Assembly: GCF_010726645.1 (NCBI RefSeq)
Contig: NZ_AP022563.1
Location: 1,860,001-1,924,000, forward strand
Length of the DNA stretch: 64,000 nucleotides
Direction: 5' to 3'
DNA from: Mycolicibacterium duvalii
Lineage (GTDB): Bacteria; Actinomycetota; Actinomycetes; Mycobacteriales; Mycobacteriaceae
Position numbers and translations under genes: made by a program. Positions within the stretch are counted from its first letter, which is position 1; every line of letters begins with the position of its first letter. Shown piece after piece: positions 49,985 to 59,446 of the stretch. The notes beneath the pieces were generated by a model. The model was not told where the DNA came from and made no database searches. It worked only from the letters and a program-made list of their open reading frames with translations.

Positions 49985-50553
49985 GTCGCGCTCCTGGCCG
50001 TGCGCGCCGCCTTCAGGGTGGCCCGGTATCTGCGCCGCTGCTCGGCAGCCATCGCCTCGGCTTCGGCCATGCGGGCGATCATCGGCGCCCGCCAGCAGTG
50101 ACAAATGGCCAGCGCAAGCGCGTCGGCAGCGTCGGCGGGCGTCGGTTTTTGTTGCAGCGCAAGGATTCTCGTGACCATCTCGGTGACCTGGGCTTTATCG
50201 GCTCGCCCGTTGCCCGTCACGGCAGCCTTGACCTCACTGGGGGTATGGAAGTGGACGTCGATGTCGCGCCGCGCCGCGGCCAGCGCGATCACACCGCCGG
50301 CTTGTGCGGTGCCCATCGCGGTGTTGGCGTTCTGGTTGGAGAACACCCGTTCGATGGCCAGGACGTCTGGCACGTGTGTGTCGAGCCAGTGCTCGACGGC
50401 GTCGCTGATGGCCAGGAGGCGGTGCGCCAGCGGGTGGTCGGCCGGGGTGCGGACGACGTCGACGTCCAGAGCGATCACCTGCCGGCCCCGACCGCTTTCG
50501 ATCACCGACAGACCGCATCTGGTCAGCCCGGGGTCGACACCCATCACCCGCAC
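49981..50553 (-). CDS. ruvC: Holliday junction endonuclease RuvC
   Basis: A 190-residue Ruv[19 protein letters not shown] carries the first catalytic Asp, [20 protein letters not shown] the Glu, and [15 protein letters not shown] the later acids. An ATG at 50577 is in frame but falls inside the LexA box, so GTG 50553 (VRVMGVDPG, as in M. tuberculosis) is preferred. First gene of ruvCAB. Confidence 0.96.
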   Translation of the reverse strand: MRVMGVDPGLTRCGLSVIESGRGRQVIALDVDVVRTPADHPLAHRLLAISDAVEHWLDTHVPDVLAIERVFSNQNANTAMGTAQAGGVIALAAARRDIDVHFHTPSEVKAAVTGNGRADKAQVTEMVTRILALQQKPTPADAADALALAICHCWRAPMIARMAEAEAMAAEQRRRYRATLKAARTARSAT

Positions 50554-50569
50554 GCCAGGCCCCTTCGAC

Positions 50570-50585
50570 GAGAACATTTGTTCGA
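50570..50585 (-). promoter_or_regulatory. LexA (SOS) box of ruvCAB
   Basis: On the minus strand TCGAAC-AAAT-GTTCTC matches TCGAAC-N4-GTTCGA at 10 of 12 positions, directly upstream of ruvC. The box position supports the downstream GTG start. ruvC of M. tuberculosis is LexA-regulated, to my knowledge. Confidence 0.8.
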
Positions 50586-50628
50586 TAGCCTAGCGGCCGG
50601 CCCGACACGGGCGCCGGTACGACACACC

Positions 50629-50979
50629 TCAGGCGTACGGCCGCAGATCCTGGATCTGCTCCCCCGGTTCGGGCACCCTGCCGCTGACCCGAATGCAGTG
50701 GGCGATCTCGTCGATGCGTCGGCCCGACGCGCGCCACCCGGCGACCTTCTCCACCACCACCTCCTCGCCGGCCCGCTTCGCCACGATTTTCCAGGGCACG
50801 CCGAACAGCTTGGCCAGCAGCCAGAACGGCCACGCCAACAGGAACGGCAGCGCGATGACGAACATCAGCACTCCGAACCAGCTGCTTCCCCAGGACGTCA
50901 TGTCCAGATAGGTCAGCAGCGGCATCCAGTGTCGGCGCACCGACCATCGCACCCCGTCGGCGTCGGTGAACTTCGGCAC
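50629..50979 (-). CDS. Small hypothetical membrane protein
   Basis: A 116-residue protein from GTG 50979. One or two membrane helices are visible (FGVLMFVIALPFLLAWPFWL and nearby), followed by a basic segment VPWKIVAKRAGEEVVVEKVA. The soluble tail is RRIDEIAHCIRVSGRVPEPG. I do not recognise a family. It precedes ruvC on the same strand, 44 bp upstream of the LexA box. Confidence 0.65.
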   Translation of the reverse strand: MPKFTDADGVRWSVRRHWMPLLTYLDMTSWGSSWFGVLMFVIALPFLLAWPFWLLAKLFGVPWKIVAKRAGEEVVVEKVAGWRASGRRIDEIAHCIRVSGRVPEPGEQIQDLRPYA

Positions 50980-51015
50980 CTCGTCACCCTAGAGCGGGCG
51001 GGCCGCCACCACCGT

Positions 51016-52269
51016 CTAGAACGAGGCGCGTGGCGCCCCGATGCCCGGATCGATCGTGACCGGGCCGCCCACCGAGGGTGCGACCGGGAAGTCGAAGATC
51101 GCCGTCGGGATGTACACCGTCGCGCAGGCGTTCGGGATGTCGACGACGCCGGAGAGCCGGCCTTCGATCGGCGCGGCGCCGAGGAGCAGGTAGGCCTGCT
51201 CGGGGCTGTATCCGAACTTCGTCAGGTAGTCGATCGCGTGCAAGCAGGCCCGTTGGTAGGCCAGGTGCGAGTCGAGGTATCGCTGTTCACCGTCGAGGGT
51301 GACCGAGGTCCCGGAGAACGCCAGCCACTCGGAGTACTGCGGGTCGGTGTTGCCCGGCATGAAGATGGCGTTCTCGGCGACGCCGTAGGTCTCCATTCCG
51401 CCGGGAATGAGGTCCACCCGCAGGTCGATGAACCCGCCCATCTCGATCGCGCCGCAGAAGGTGATCTCGCCGTCCCCCTGGGAGAAGTGCAGGTCGCCGA
51501 CGGACAGGTTGGCGCCGTCGACGAATACGGGGTAGAAGATCCTGCTGCCTTTGGTCAGGTTCTTGATGTCCTGGTTGCCGCCGTTCTCGCGCGGCGGTGC
51601 GGTCCGCGCGGCCTCGGCGGCGGCCGCGGAGAACGCGTCCCCGGTGAGGCTGCCCAGAATGGCGTCCTGCGGTTCCGGCGGCAGCGCCAACGGCGGTACC
51701 CGGTCGGGGTCGGTGGCGATCAGCGCGGCCTCGCGGGTGTTCCACGTCGAGAGCAAGTCGCGGGACGGCGCGGTGCCCATCAGGCCGGGGTGCACGATGC
51801 CGGTGAACTCGACCCCCGGCACGTGGCGGGACGTGGCCTTCTGGCCGGAGAAGTCCCAGACCGCCTTGTAGGCGTCGGGGAACTGTTCGGTGAGGAAGCC
51901 GCCGCCGTTGCGTTTGGCGAAGATTCCGGTGTAGCCCCAGCCCTGGCCGGCCAGCGGACCGGAGTCCTCCTGCGGGATCGGACCGACATCGAGGATGTCG
52001 ACGATCAACAGATCCCCCGGCTTCGCTCCCTCGACGGCGATCGGGCCGGAGAGCGTGTGCACGGTGGTCAGAGGGGCGTTGAGGATGTCCTCGGCCGAAT
52101 CATCGTTGTGGATCGCGCCGTCGAACCACTCGCGGCAGTGCACCCGGAACGACTCGCCCTTCTTGACCGTCACCGCCGCCGGGATGTCGGGGTGCCACCG
52201 GTTGTGTCCGATCTTCTCCTGCTCGGTGAACTTCTTCGTGGAGTCGAGGGGGAACACGACGTCGGGCAT
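51016..52269 (-). CDS. fmdA: Formamidase (FmdA/AmdA family)
   Basis: A 417-residue formamidase/acetamidase: MPDVVFPLDSTKKFTEQEKI, HNRWHPDIPAAVTVKKGESF, DLLIVDILDVGPIPQEDSGP and VGDLHFSQGDGEITFCGAIE are family landmarks. It hydrolyses formamide (or a short amide) to ammonia and formate, a nitrogen source. FmdB follows within 11 bp upstream, an ordinary FmdA-FmdB pair. Confidence 0.93.
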   Translation of the reverse strand: MPDVVFPLDSTKKFTEQEKIGHNRWHPDIPAAVTVKKGESFRVHCREWFDGAIHNDDSAEDILNAPLTTVHTLSGPIAVEGAKPGDLLIVDILDVGPIPQEDSGPLAGQGWGYTGIFAKRNGGGFLTEQFPDAYKAVWDFSGQKATSRHVPGVEFTGIVHPGLMGTAPSRDLLSTWNTREAALIATDPDRVPPLALPPEPQDAILGSLTGDAFSAAAAEAARTAPPRENGGNQDIKNLTKGSRIFYPVFVDGANLSVGDLHFSQGDGEITFCGAIEMGGFIDLRVDLIPGGMETYGVAENAIFMPGNTDPQYSEWLAFSGTSVTLDGEQRYLDSHLAYQRACLHAIDYLTKFGYSPEQAYLLLGAAPIEGRLSGVVDIPNACATVYIPTAIFDFPVAPSVGGPVTIDPGIGAPRASF

Positions 52270-52280
52270 GAGATCTCCTT

Positions 52281-52565
52281 CTACGGGCGCGGGAGTTTCC
52301 GGTGCAGCGGGTTGGCACTGACGGGGCGCCGCCGCGGCGCCGGCGGCGGCGCGGCGACCACACCGGGGCGGTCGGCGGTGGCACGGGCCGCATCGTGCAA
52401 CGCCGTCGCGGCGCCGCCGGCGCCGCCCAGGTTCGGCGACCCCATCATGCGGCGGGCCGGACCACCGCAGTCAGGGCACTCGACCACATCCGGCCGAGCA
52501 TGCATCGAATGCCGTTGCTGCGTTGTGCCACAACCGGATTCGCAGCGAAACTGGTAGAAGACCAA
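52281..52565 (-). CDS. fmdB: FmdB-family zinc-ribbon protein
   Basis: A 94-residue FmdB-type protein with a zinc ribbon: [15 protein letters not shown] and [20 protein letters not shown] 52565 gives the family's start (VFYQFRC). The remainder is a low-complexity Ala/Pro/Arg tail. Often regulatory or accessory to FmdA; it is encoded immediately before it in transcription order. Confidence 0.85.
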   Translation of the reverse strand: MVFYQFRCESGCGTTQQRHSMHARPDVVECPDCGGPARRMMGSPNLGGAGGAATALHDAARATADRPGVVAAPPPAPRRRPVSANPLHRKLPRP

Positions 52566-52645
52566 GGCAATCCCTCACTCGAAGCCGGTACCGGCCACCC
52601 TACCGAGAAGCGGCCGCCGGTGCGAGACCCGCGGGAAAGCCGGGA

Positions 52646-53398
52646 TTACGCCTCGATCTGAGCGAGGATCTCGTCGGGGATGTCGGCGTTGGTGTACACG
52701 TCCTGGACGTCGTCGCTGTCTTCGAGGGCGTCGACGAGTTTCATCACCTTGCGCGCACCGTCGGCGTCCAGCGGCACGGTCACCGACGGCTGGAACCCGG
52801 CCTCGGCCGAGTCGTAGTCGATACCGGCGTCCTGCAACGCGGTGCGCACACTGACCAGATCGGTCGGCTCGCAGAGCACCTCGAAGCTGTCGCCCAGATC
52901 GTTGACATCCTCGGCGCCGGCCTCCAGCACGGCCAGCAGCACATCGTCCTCGGTCAGATCGTTCTTCTCGAGGGTGATCACGCCTTTACGGGAGAACAGG
53001 TAGGCGACCGAGCCGGGATCGGCCATGTTCCCGCCGTTGCGTGTCATCGCCACCCGCACCTCGCCCGCGGCGCGGTTGCGGTTGTCGGTCAGGCACTCGA
53101 CGAGTACCGCGACGCCGTTGGGCCCGTAGCCCTCATAGGTGATGGTCTGCCAGTCGGCGCCGCCGGCTTCTTCGCCGCTGCCCCGCTTGCGGGCCCGCTC
53201 GATGTTGTCGTTGGGCACCGAGCTCTTCTTGGCCTTCTGAATGGCGTCGTAGAGCGTCGGGTTCCCGGCCGGGTCGCCGCCGCCGGTCCGCGCGGCCACC
53301 TCGATGTTCTTGATCAGCTTCGCGAACATCTTCCCACGGCGGGCATCGATGACGGCCTTTTTGTGCTTGGTGGTGGCCCACTTGGAATGGCCGCTCAT
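52646..53398 (-). CDS. YebC/PmpR-family DNA-binding regulatory protein
   Basis: A 250-residue YebC protein beginning [20 protein letters not shown], with [20 protein letters not shown] and [20 protein letters not shown], the family landmarks. YebC proteins act in transcription regulation and, in some bacteria, in translation of polyproline stretches. ATG 53398 has AGAGG upstream. Rv2603c is the M. tuberculosis equivalent from memory. Divergent from the acyl-CoA dehydrogenase gene. Confidence 0.95.
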   Translation of the reverse strand: MSGHSKWATTKHKKAVIDARRGKMFAKLIKNIEVAARTGGGDPAGNPTLYDAIQKAKKSSVPNDNIERARKRGSGEEAGGADWQTITYEGYGPNGVAVLVECLTDNRNRAAGEVRVAMTRNGGNMADPGSVAYLFSRKGVITLEKNDLTEDDVLLAVLEAGAEDVNDLGDSFEVLCEPTDLVSVRTALQDAGIDYDSAEAGFQPSVTVPLDADGARKVMKLVDALEDSDDVQDVYTNADIPDEILAQIEA

Positions 53399-53518
53399 GC
53401 AGGTACTACCTCTTTCACCGACGTCCGGGTCGATAGCCAAGTTTACGGGCGACGGCAAACCAGGCCCCGGCAGATCGAGAATGCCGTGCCGGTGTTAGCT
53501 CGGCCACACTTGACGACA

Positions 53519-53544
53519 CCGATCTTACTCCGCAGTAAGATCGG
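53519..53544. promoter_or_regulatory. 26-bp perfect palindrome over an apparent leaderless promoter
   Basis: CCGATCTTACT (53519-53529) and AGTAAGATCGG (53534-53544) are perfect 11-bp arms around CCGC. The right arm contains TAAGAT (53536-53541), a good mycobacterial -10 seven bases before the ATG at 53549, and TTGACG lies at 53510. A bound repressor would cover the -10. Repressor identity is not known. Confidence 0.65.
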
Positions 53545-53548
53545 GCTC

Positions 53549-54760
53549 ATGAGCTTCTCCCTCGACCTGTCCCCCGACCTCGTTCACGTCCGGGACTGGG
53601 TGCACGAGTTCGCCGCCGACGTCGTGCGGCCGGCCGCCGCGGAGTGGGATGAGCGCGAGGAGACGCCGTGGCCGATCATCCAGGAGGCGGCCAAGGTCGG
53701 CCTGTACTCGATGGAGTTCTTCGCCGAGCAGGCGGCCGAACCGAGCGGACTGGGGATGATCGTCGCCTTCGAGGAGATGTTCTGGGGTGACGCCGGTATT
53801 GCTCTGGCCATCCTCGGCACCGGACTGGCGGCGGCGTCCCTGGCGGCCAACGGCACGCCCGAACAGGTCGGAGAGTGGGTCCCGCAGATGTTCGGCAGCA
53901 TCAACGAGCCGAAGGTGGCGGCGTTCTGCTCCTCCGAACCCGGCGCCGGATCCGATGTGGGCGCCATCCTGACGCGCGCACGCTATGACGAGGCCTCCGA
54001 CGAATGGGTGCTCAACGGCACCAAGACCTGGGCCACCAACGGCGGTATCGCCGAGGTGCACGTCGTGGTCGCCTCGGTGCATCCTGAGCTCGGCACACGC
54101 GGGCAGGCGTCGTTCATCATCCCGCCCGGTACCAAAGGGCTCAGCCAGGGCCAGAAGTTCCACAAACACGGGATCCGCGCCTCACACACCGCCGAGGTCG
54201 TCCTCGACGAGGTGCGCATCCCCGGGAGCCTCATCGTCGGCGGCAAGGAGAAGTTCGACGCGCGCATCGCCAAGGTCCGAGAGGGTAAGAAGGCCGCCGG
54301 ACAGGCCGCGATGGCCACGTTCGAGCGCACCCGTCCGACCGTCGGGGCGATGGCCGTCGGCGTCGCCCGCGCCGCCTATGAGTACGCCCGCGATTACGCC
54401 TGCGAACGGGAGCAGTTCGGTCGCAAGATCGGCGAGTTCCAGGCCGTGGCCTTCAAACTGGCCGACATGAAGGCCCGTATCGACGCGGCCCGCCTACTGG
54501 TCTACCGCGCCGGGTGGATGGCCCGCAACGGCAAGGCATTCGATTCCGCCGAGGGGTCGATGGCCAAGCTGGTGGCCAGTGAGACCGCGGTCTACGTCAC
54601 CGATGAGGCCATTCAGATTCTCGGCGGCAACGGCTACACCCGCGATTACCCGGTGGAGCGGATGCATCGCGACGCAAAGATCTTCACGATCTTCGAGGGC
54701 ACCAGCGAAATTCAGCGCCTGGTCATGGCCAGGGCGATCACCGGCCTGCCCATCAGGTGA
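53549..54760 (+). CDS. Acyl-CoA dehydrogenase (FadE-type)
   Basis: A 403-residue acyl-CoA dehydrogenase. [19 protein letters not shown] and [14 protein letters not shown] form the substrate/flavin region; [20 protein letters not shown] and [20 protein letters not shown] are C-terminal landmarks, and the catalytic glutamate is expected in [13 protein letters not shown]. It starts at ATG 53549 with no ribosome site and a -10-like TAAGAT seven bases upstream, so the transcript is likely leaderless. No reductase or other partner genes are beside it. Confidence 0.93.
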   Translation: MSFSLDLSPDLVHVRDWVHEFAADVVRPAAAEWDEREETPWPIIQEAAKVGLYSMEFFAEQAAEPSGLGMIVAFEEMFWGDAGIALAILGTGLAAASLAANGTPEQVGEWVPQMFGSINEPKVAAFCSSEPGAGSDVGAILTRARYDEASDEWVLNGTKTWATNGGIAEVHVVVASVHPELGTRGQASFIIPPGTKGLSQGQKFHKHGIRASHTAEVVLDEVRIPGSLIVGGKEKFDARIAKVREGKKAAGQAAMATFERTRPTVGAMAVGVARAAYEYARDYACEREQFGRKIGEFQAVAFKLADMKARIDAARLLVYRAGWMARNGKAFDSAEGSMAKLVASETAVYVTDEAIQILGGNGYTRDYPVERMHRDAKIFTIFEGTSEIQRLVMARAITGLPIR

Positions 54761-54767
54761 CGTCGGG

Positions 54768-55427
54768 TCAGGCCCGCCCGGCGACCATGTCGACGAACAA
54801 CGCGTGCACTCGGCGGTCGCCGGTGACCTCCGGATGGAACGCGGTCGCCAACCGCCGGCCCTGACGCACCGCCACAGCGTGACCGGCCGCGGTGGCCAGC
54901 ACCTGAACGTTCGCGCCGACGCGCTCCACCCAGGGGGCGCGGATGAACACCGCGTGCACAGGACCATCGAGCCCGTCGAACGCGATGTCTTCTTCGAACG
55001 AATCGACTTGACGTCCGAATGCGTTGCGGCGCACCGTCATGTCGATCGCACCCAACGGGGTGGCCCGTCGGCCGTCGGCACCGGCATCGAGGATCTCCTC
55101 GGACAGCAGAATCATCCCGGCGCACGAACCGAACGCCGGCATGCCCTCGGCAAGGCGTCGCCGCAGCGGCTCCAACAACTCGAACTCGCGTAGCAGATGG
55201 CTCATCGTCGTGGACTCGCCACCGGGAATCACCAGCGCGTCAACGGAATTCAGCTCCTCGACGCGGCGCACCGAGAGGGCCTCGGCGCCCGCGGCGCGCA
55301 GCGCCTGCAGATGCTCACGGGTGTCGCCCTGCAGCGCAAGCACGCCGATGACGGAGCGAGGCTTGTCCGAGCGACCATCGGGCACGGAGCGAGGCTTGTC
55401 CGAGCGACCATCCGGCACCGCGTTCAC
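54768..55427 (-). CDS. pdxT: Pyridoxal 5'-phosphate synthase glutaminase subunit, with N-terminal duplication
   Basis: A 219-residue class I glutaminase: [27 protein letters not shown]102 in [11 protein letters not shown], and [14 protein letters not shown]. It gives ammonia to PdxS. GTG 55427 overlaps the thioesterase stop (GTGA). Residues 5-26 are two copies of [11 protein letters not shown], an unusual extension ahead of the family start at IGVLALQG; a GTG within the repeat could also serve as start. Pairs with pdxS two genes upstream. Confidence 0.93.
   Translation of the reverse strand: MNAVPDGRSDKPRSVPDGRSDKPRSVIGVLALQGDTREHLQALRAAGAEALSVRRVEELNSVDALVIPGGESTTMSHLLREFELLEPLRRRLAEGMPAFGSCAGMILLSEEILDAGADGRRATPLGAIDMTVRRNAFGRQVDSFEEDIAFDGLDGPVHAVFIRAPWVERVGANVQVLATAAGHAVAVRQGRRLATAFHPEVTGDRRVHALFVDMVAGRA
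55350..55415 (-). repeat. 33-bp tandem duplication at the 5' end of pdxT
   Basis: Two head-to-tail 33-bp units (55350-55382 and 55383-55415), nearly identical, keep the pdxT frame and encode [11 protein letters not shown] twice. They fill the space between the thioesterase stop and the conserved pdxT core. Confidence 0.9.
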
Positions 55428-56272
55428 CCGCGGCCGGGGGTGAATTCGCGGCTGTAACGCGTCAGGCCCTCCTGCATCACAGCGGCCACCATCTCGCCGT
55501 ACCGGTTGAAGATCTTGCCCTGGGTCAATGCCCGGCCGCCACAGGCAGAGGGCGAGGACTGGTCGTAGAGCAGCCACTCGTCGGCGCGAAAAGCCCGCAT
55601 GAACCACATCGCATGGTCGAGCGACGCGACCATCAGGTGCTTGCGCTCTTCGACGTGGTTGACCTGGGCGGATCCGAGCAGGGTCAGGTCGCTGAGGTAG
55701 GCCAGCGCACAGATGTGCAGTACCGGGTCGTCGGGCAGCGGATCGCGGTGGCGGAACCACACCTGCTGCTGGGACGCCACGCCCTCCCGCAGGTTCAGCT
55801 GGTCCCGCGGCACGATCCGGACGTCCCACTCGTCGAACTGGCGGAAGCTGGCGTCGTCGAAGACCCGGCTCGAGGACTTGAAGTCGGGAATGTTGTCGGG
55901 GGGCGGCGCGGTGGGCATCGCGTCCTGATGCTCGATCCCGCTCTGGTCGGTCTGGAAGGACGCCGACATCGAGAAGATGGTTTCGCCGTGCTGGATCGCG
56001 CTGACCCGGCGGGTACAGAACGATCCGCCGTCGCGGATCCGCTCGACGGTGTAGACCGTCGGCGAGCGAGCGTCACCGCCGCGCAGGAAATAGCCGTGCA
56101 ACGAGTGCACCTCGAACTTGGGGTCGACTGTGCGCACGGCCGACACCAGCGACTGCCCGGCCACGTGGCCGCCGAACGTGCGTTGCAGAAACCCCGATTC
56201 CGGGCTGAACACACCGCCGCGGTAGATGTTGACCTCGAGCTGCTCCAGATCCAGGATCTGTTCAATCGCCAT
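55424..56272 (-). CDS. tesB: Acyl-CoA thioesterase II (TesB)
   Basis: A 282-residue thioesterase. [20 protein letters not shown] and [20 protein letters not shown] belong to the first hotdog, and [20 protein letters not shown] plus [20 protein letters not shown] to the second, the latter with the catalytic region of TesB. It hydrolyses medium and long acyl-CoA. It lies between pdxS and pdxT, as tesB2 does in M. tuberculosis, and overlaps pdxT by 4 nt. Confidence 0.94.
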   Translation of the reverse strand: MAIEQILDLEQLEVNIYRGGVFSPESGFLQRTFGGHVAGQSLVSAVRTVDPKFEVHSLHGYFLRGGDARSPTVYTVERIRDGGSFCTRRVSAIQHGETIFSMSASFQTDQSGIEHQDAMPTAPPPDNIPDFKSSSRVFDDASFRQFDEWDVRIVPRDQLNLREGVASQQQVWFRHRDPLPDDPVLHICALAYLSDLTLLGSAQVNHVEERKHLMVASLDHAMWFMRAFRADEWLLYDQSSPSACGGRALTQGKIFNRYGEMVAAVMQEGLTRYSREFTPGRG

Positions 56273-56281
56273 CCGGGAGGC

Positions 56282-57211
56282 TTACCAGCCGCGCTCAGCG
56301 AGGCGGTGCGGCACCGGGAGGTCGTCGACGTTGATGCCGACCATCGCCTCGCCCAGGCCTCGCGACACCTTGGCCAACACGTCGGGATCGTCGTAGAACG
56401 TCGTCGCCTTGACGATCGCGGCGGCGCGATCGGCCGGGTTGCCGGACTTGAAGATGCCCGATCCGACGAACACGCCTTCGGCCCCGAGCTGCATCATCAT
56501 CGCCGCGTCGGCCGGGGTGGCGATACCACCCGCGGTGAACAACGTCACAGGAAGTTTGCCGGCGCGGGCGACCTCGACGACGAGGTCGTACGGGGCCTGG
56601 AGTTCTTTGGCCGCGACGTACAGCTCGTCCTCGGACAACGACGTCAGCCGGCGGATCTCCCCGCCGATACGACGCATGTGGGTGGTGGCGTTGGACACAT
56701 CGCCGGTGCCGGCCTCGCCCTTGGAGCGGATCATCGCCGCACCCTCGGTGATGCGCCGCAACGCCTCACCGAGATTGGTGGCGCCGCAGACGAACGGGAC
56801 GGTGAACTTCCATTTGTCGATGTGGTTCTCGTAGTCCGCAGGGGTGAGCACTTCCGATTCATCGACATAGTCCACACCGAGGCTCTGCAGGATCTGCGCC
56901 TCGACGAAGTGCCCGATTCGCGCCTTGGCCATGACCGGGATGGACACCGCGTCGATGATGCCCTCGATCATGTCGGGGTCGCTCATCCGCGACACCCCGC
57001 CCTGAGCGCGGATGTCGGCGGGGACCCGCTCGAGGGCCATCACGGCCACCGCTCCTGCCCCCTCGGCGATACGCGCCTGCTCAGGAGTGACCACATCCAT
57101 GATCACGCCGCCCTTGAGCATCTCGGCCATACCCCGTTTGACCCGCGCGGTCCCGCGGGTGGGTACCGCCCCGCCAGGCGAGGATTCTGCGCCGAGCCCT
57201 TCGGTTTCCAC
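56282..57211 (-). CDS. pdxS: Pyridoxal 5'-phosphate synthase lyase subunit
   Basis: A 309-residue PdxS, highly conserved: [65 protein letters not shown] and VGSGIFKSG. It makes PLP from ribose 5-phosphate, glyceraldehyde 3-phosphate and ammonia from PdxT. GTG 57211 is chosen because AAGGAG sits 6 nt upstream; TTG 57226 is in frame. tesB begins 9 bp after its stop. Confidence 0.96.
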   Translation of the reverse strand: METEGLGAESSPGGAVPTRGTARVKRGMAEMLKGGVIMDVVTPEQARIAEGAGAVAVMALERVPADIRAQGGVSRMSDPDMIEGIIDAVSIPVMAKARIGHFVEAQILQSLGVDYVDESEVLTPADYENHIDKWKFTVPFVCGATNLGEALRRITEGAAMIRSKGEAGTGDVSNATTHMRRIGGEIRRLTSLSEDELYVAAKELQAPYDLVVEVARAGKLPVTLFTAGGIATPADAAMMMQLGAEGVFVGSGIFKSGNPADRAAAIVKATTFYDDPDVLAKVSRGLGEAMVGINVDDLPVPHRLAERGW

Positions 57212-57274
57212 AGCATTCTCCTTCAATAGCTACCGGTTCAGTTTAGTGAGGGCCGCAAATCCGATTTTTCCGCG

Positions 57275-58312
57275 TCAGCGGATGGACTGCAGCGGCCGCT
57301 GCGACAGTGCGTCCGGCCCGTCGGCCAACGCGTTCGCCTCCTCGAGGAGTTCCCCGAGTTGCAGCGGGTAGACGGCCTCACCGTTGGCGACCAGTTCTTC
57401 GATCATTGTCGCATCACACCACCGGTGACCATGGATGTAGGTCCGCTCCAAGCCGGTCCGGCCCGCCTCGGTGGGCTCGAAATGCGCGGTGCGGTAGACG
57501 AAGTACATCTCTTCACTGCGCAGGACCGCGCCGTTGAAGTGGATGACCGCGTCGCGCCGCCACACCGGGCCGACCATGTCCTCGGCCGCGACGTGCAGTC
57601 CGGTTTCTTCTTCCACCTCGCGGGCAGCGGTATGGGCCAGCGACTCCCCCGCCTGGGCGGCCCCGCCGATGGTGAACCACCACCGGGGTTTCGGAGACGC
57701 GTCGCTGGCCGGGTCGGAGCCGCAGAGCAACAGCACCGCGCCCTGCTCGTCGAGCAGAACGACACGAGCGGAAACCCGCCGGGTGGCGGGCATCGCCTCG
57801 CGCGTGGAGCGCTCACCGCCCTCGGCGATCTCGAAATACGTTGGCAGCGCGGCTGTCCCGCCGAGCTTGAGCCACCGCACCGGGCGTCGCTCACGCAACG
57901 CGAGGGTGTCGCGCACGGCGTCGTTGTGGAATCGGCGCGCCAACAGCACCCGCGCCTCGGCATCGGCCAGCTCGGCGACCAGGGACCGCGGGATCGCCCC
58001 GGGATCGACCTGCGCCAACGCAGCCGACAGTTCGTTCTCGGCGGCTTCTCGCTGTGTACGCGCAGCCCGCTCCGCAGCGTCGGCCAGCGCAGCCAGTCGC
58101 CGGCCGTCGGGCCCGGCGCCGTAGGCGTCGGTGGCGACCGCTCGCGCGACCACGGCGCGACGGGCCAAGGCCCCGTCGAGCGCCTGCCACGACAGGTCAT
58201 AGCGCACGTGGAGACGGTCGAGCCGGTTCGCGGTCTGGTAGGCCCATGCCGCGATGAAGGCAACCATCAGGACCACCAGCACCAGCACCGCGGCGACTAC
58301 CCACGAGATCAC
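57275..58312 (-). CDS. Membrane-anchored Nudix hydrolase with N-terminal helical domain
   Basis: A 345-residue protein. Residues 1-22 are a membrane helix (VVAAVLVLVVLMVAFIAAWA), then a long helical LemA-like segment (RLDRLHVRYDLSWQALDGAL; residues 28-140). The C-terminal half is a Nudix domain with its box GESLAHTAAREVEEETGL. It resembles Rv2609c. GTG 58312 overlaps the pimA stop (GTGA). Substrate unknown; its place among PIM genes suggests an envelope-side or housekeeping role, but that is inference. Confidence 0.85.
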   Translation of the reverse strand: MISWVVAAVLVLVVLMVAFIAAWAYQTANRLDRLHVRYDLSWQALDGALARRAVVARAVATDAYGAGPDGRRLAALADAAERAARTQREAAENELSAALAQVDPGAIPRSLVAELADAEARVLLARRFHNDAVRDTLALRERRPVRWLKLGGTAALPTYFEIAEGGERSTREAMPATRRVSARVVLLDEQGAVLLLCGSDPASDASPKPRWWFTIGGAAQAGESLAHTAAREVEEETGLHVAAEDMVGPVWRRDAVIHFNGAVLRSEEMYFVYRTAHFEPTEAGRTGLERTYIHGHRWCDATMIEELVANGEAVYPLQLGELLEEANALADGPDALSQRPLQSIR

Positions 58313-59436
58313 TGGGCGACCTGAACCTTCACACCGGAACCCGCAACGGTTTCGTACACCCGCAGGATTTGGCCGGCCACCACCGACCAGTCGTAGTACT
58401 GGACCGCGTCGGTGGCGCACGCGATCAGATCCGTGCGGGTGACCTCGTCGGAGAGCACGTCGATCAACCCGGCGGCCAGCGCCGCCGCATCGTCGACGGG
58501 CACCAATCGTCCGGCCTTCCCGTCGCGCAGCACCCGCCGGAACGCGTCCAGATCGGCGGCCACCACCGGGGTGCCGGCGGCCATTGCCTCGACCAACACG
58601 ATGCCGAAGCTCTCGCCGCCGGTGTTGGGTGCGCAGTACACGTCGGCGCTGCGCATCGCCGAGGCCTTGAGCTCATCGTCGACCTGGCCGAGGAAGCGCA
58701 GATGCCCGGCCAGGGGTCCGGCCTGTTCGCGCAGGCCCTCCTCGTCTCCGCGGCCGACGACCAGGATCTGCACGTCCGGGAACCGCTCGGCAAGCCGGGG
58801 CAGCGCGGCCAGCAGCACCGCCATGCCTTTTCGCGGCTCGTCGAACCGGCCGAGGAATAAGACAGTCTTTCCCGGTCGCGGGTAGCCGTCCAGCGGCGGG
58901 GCCGCGGCGAACGAGCCGACGTCGACGCCGTTGGGAATCTCGACCGCATCGCTGCCGAGGGCTTCCATCTGCCAGCGCCGGGCCAGATCAGAGACCGCGA
59001 TGCGGCCCACGATCTTCTCGTGCATGGGACGCAGAATCGGTTCGAAGACCGACAGGGTCAGCGACTTCGTCGTCGAGGTGTGGAACGTCGCGACGATGGG
59101 CCCCTCAGCGATGTTGAGCGCCAGCATCGACAAGCTGGGAGCGTTGGGCTCGTGCAGGTGCAGCACATCGAACTGGCCCTGCATCAGCCACTTCTTGACT
59201 CTGCGGTGGGTCGCAGGACCGAACCGCAGCCGAGCCACCGAGCCGTTGTACGGAATCGGGACCGCTCGTCCGCCCGACACGACGTAGTCGGGCAGGGTGG
59301 CCGCCCCCGGCGATGCCGGCGCCAGCACGCTGACCTCGTGTCCGCGCGCGCGCATCACCTCGGCGAGCTGCAGGACGTGCGACTGCACCCCTCCGGGCAC
59401 GTCGAACGAGTACGGGCAGACCATCCCGATGCGCAT
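58309..59436 (-). CDS. pimA: Phosphatidylinositol alpha-mannosyltransferase PimA
   Basis: A 375-residue GT4 glycosyltransferase: CPYSFDVPGGVQSHVLQLAE binds donor, HLHEPNAPSLSMLAL is in the acceptor half, FLGRFDEPRKGMAVLLAALP and GGESFGIVLVEAMAAGTPVV are the C-terminal GDP-mannose motifs. It adds the first mannose to phosphatidylinositol on the cytoplasmic membrane face. It is followed, in the same direction, by the Nudix gene, and preceded by patA. Confidence 0.96.
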   Translation of the reverse strand: MRIGMVCPYSFDVPGGVQSHVLQLAEVMRARGHEVSVLAPASPGAATLPDYVVSGGRAVPIPYNGSVARLRFGPATHRRVKKWLMQGQFDVLHLHEPNAPSLSMLALNIAEGPIVATFHTSTTKSLTLSVFEPILRPMHEKIVGRIAVSDLARRWQMEALGSDAVEIPNGVDVGSFAAAPPLDGYPRPGKTVLFLGRFDEPRKGMAVLLAALPRLAERFPDVQILVVGRGDEEGLREQAGPLAGHLRFLGQVDDELKASAMRSADVYCAPNTGGESFGIVLVEAMAAGTPVVAADLDAFRRVLRDGKAGRLVPVDDAAALAAGLIDVLSDEVTRTDLIACATDAVQYYDWSVVAGQILRVYETVAGSGVKVQVAQ

Positions 59437-59446
59437 CAGGTCGACC

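Noticed and set aside
50098..52557. An 819-codon plus-strand open frame
   Set aside because: Antisense to ruvC, formamidase and FmdB, all with clear motifs; typical GC-rich shadow frame.
55350..55415. The pdxT tandem repeat as a CRISPR or attachment site
   Set aside because: Only two adjacent copies, no spacer, and the reading frame runs straight through.
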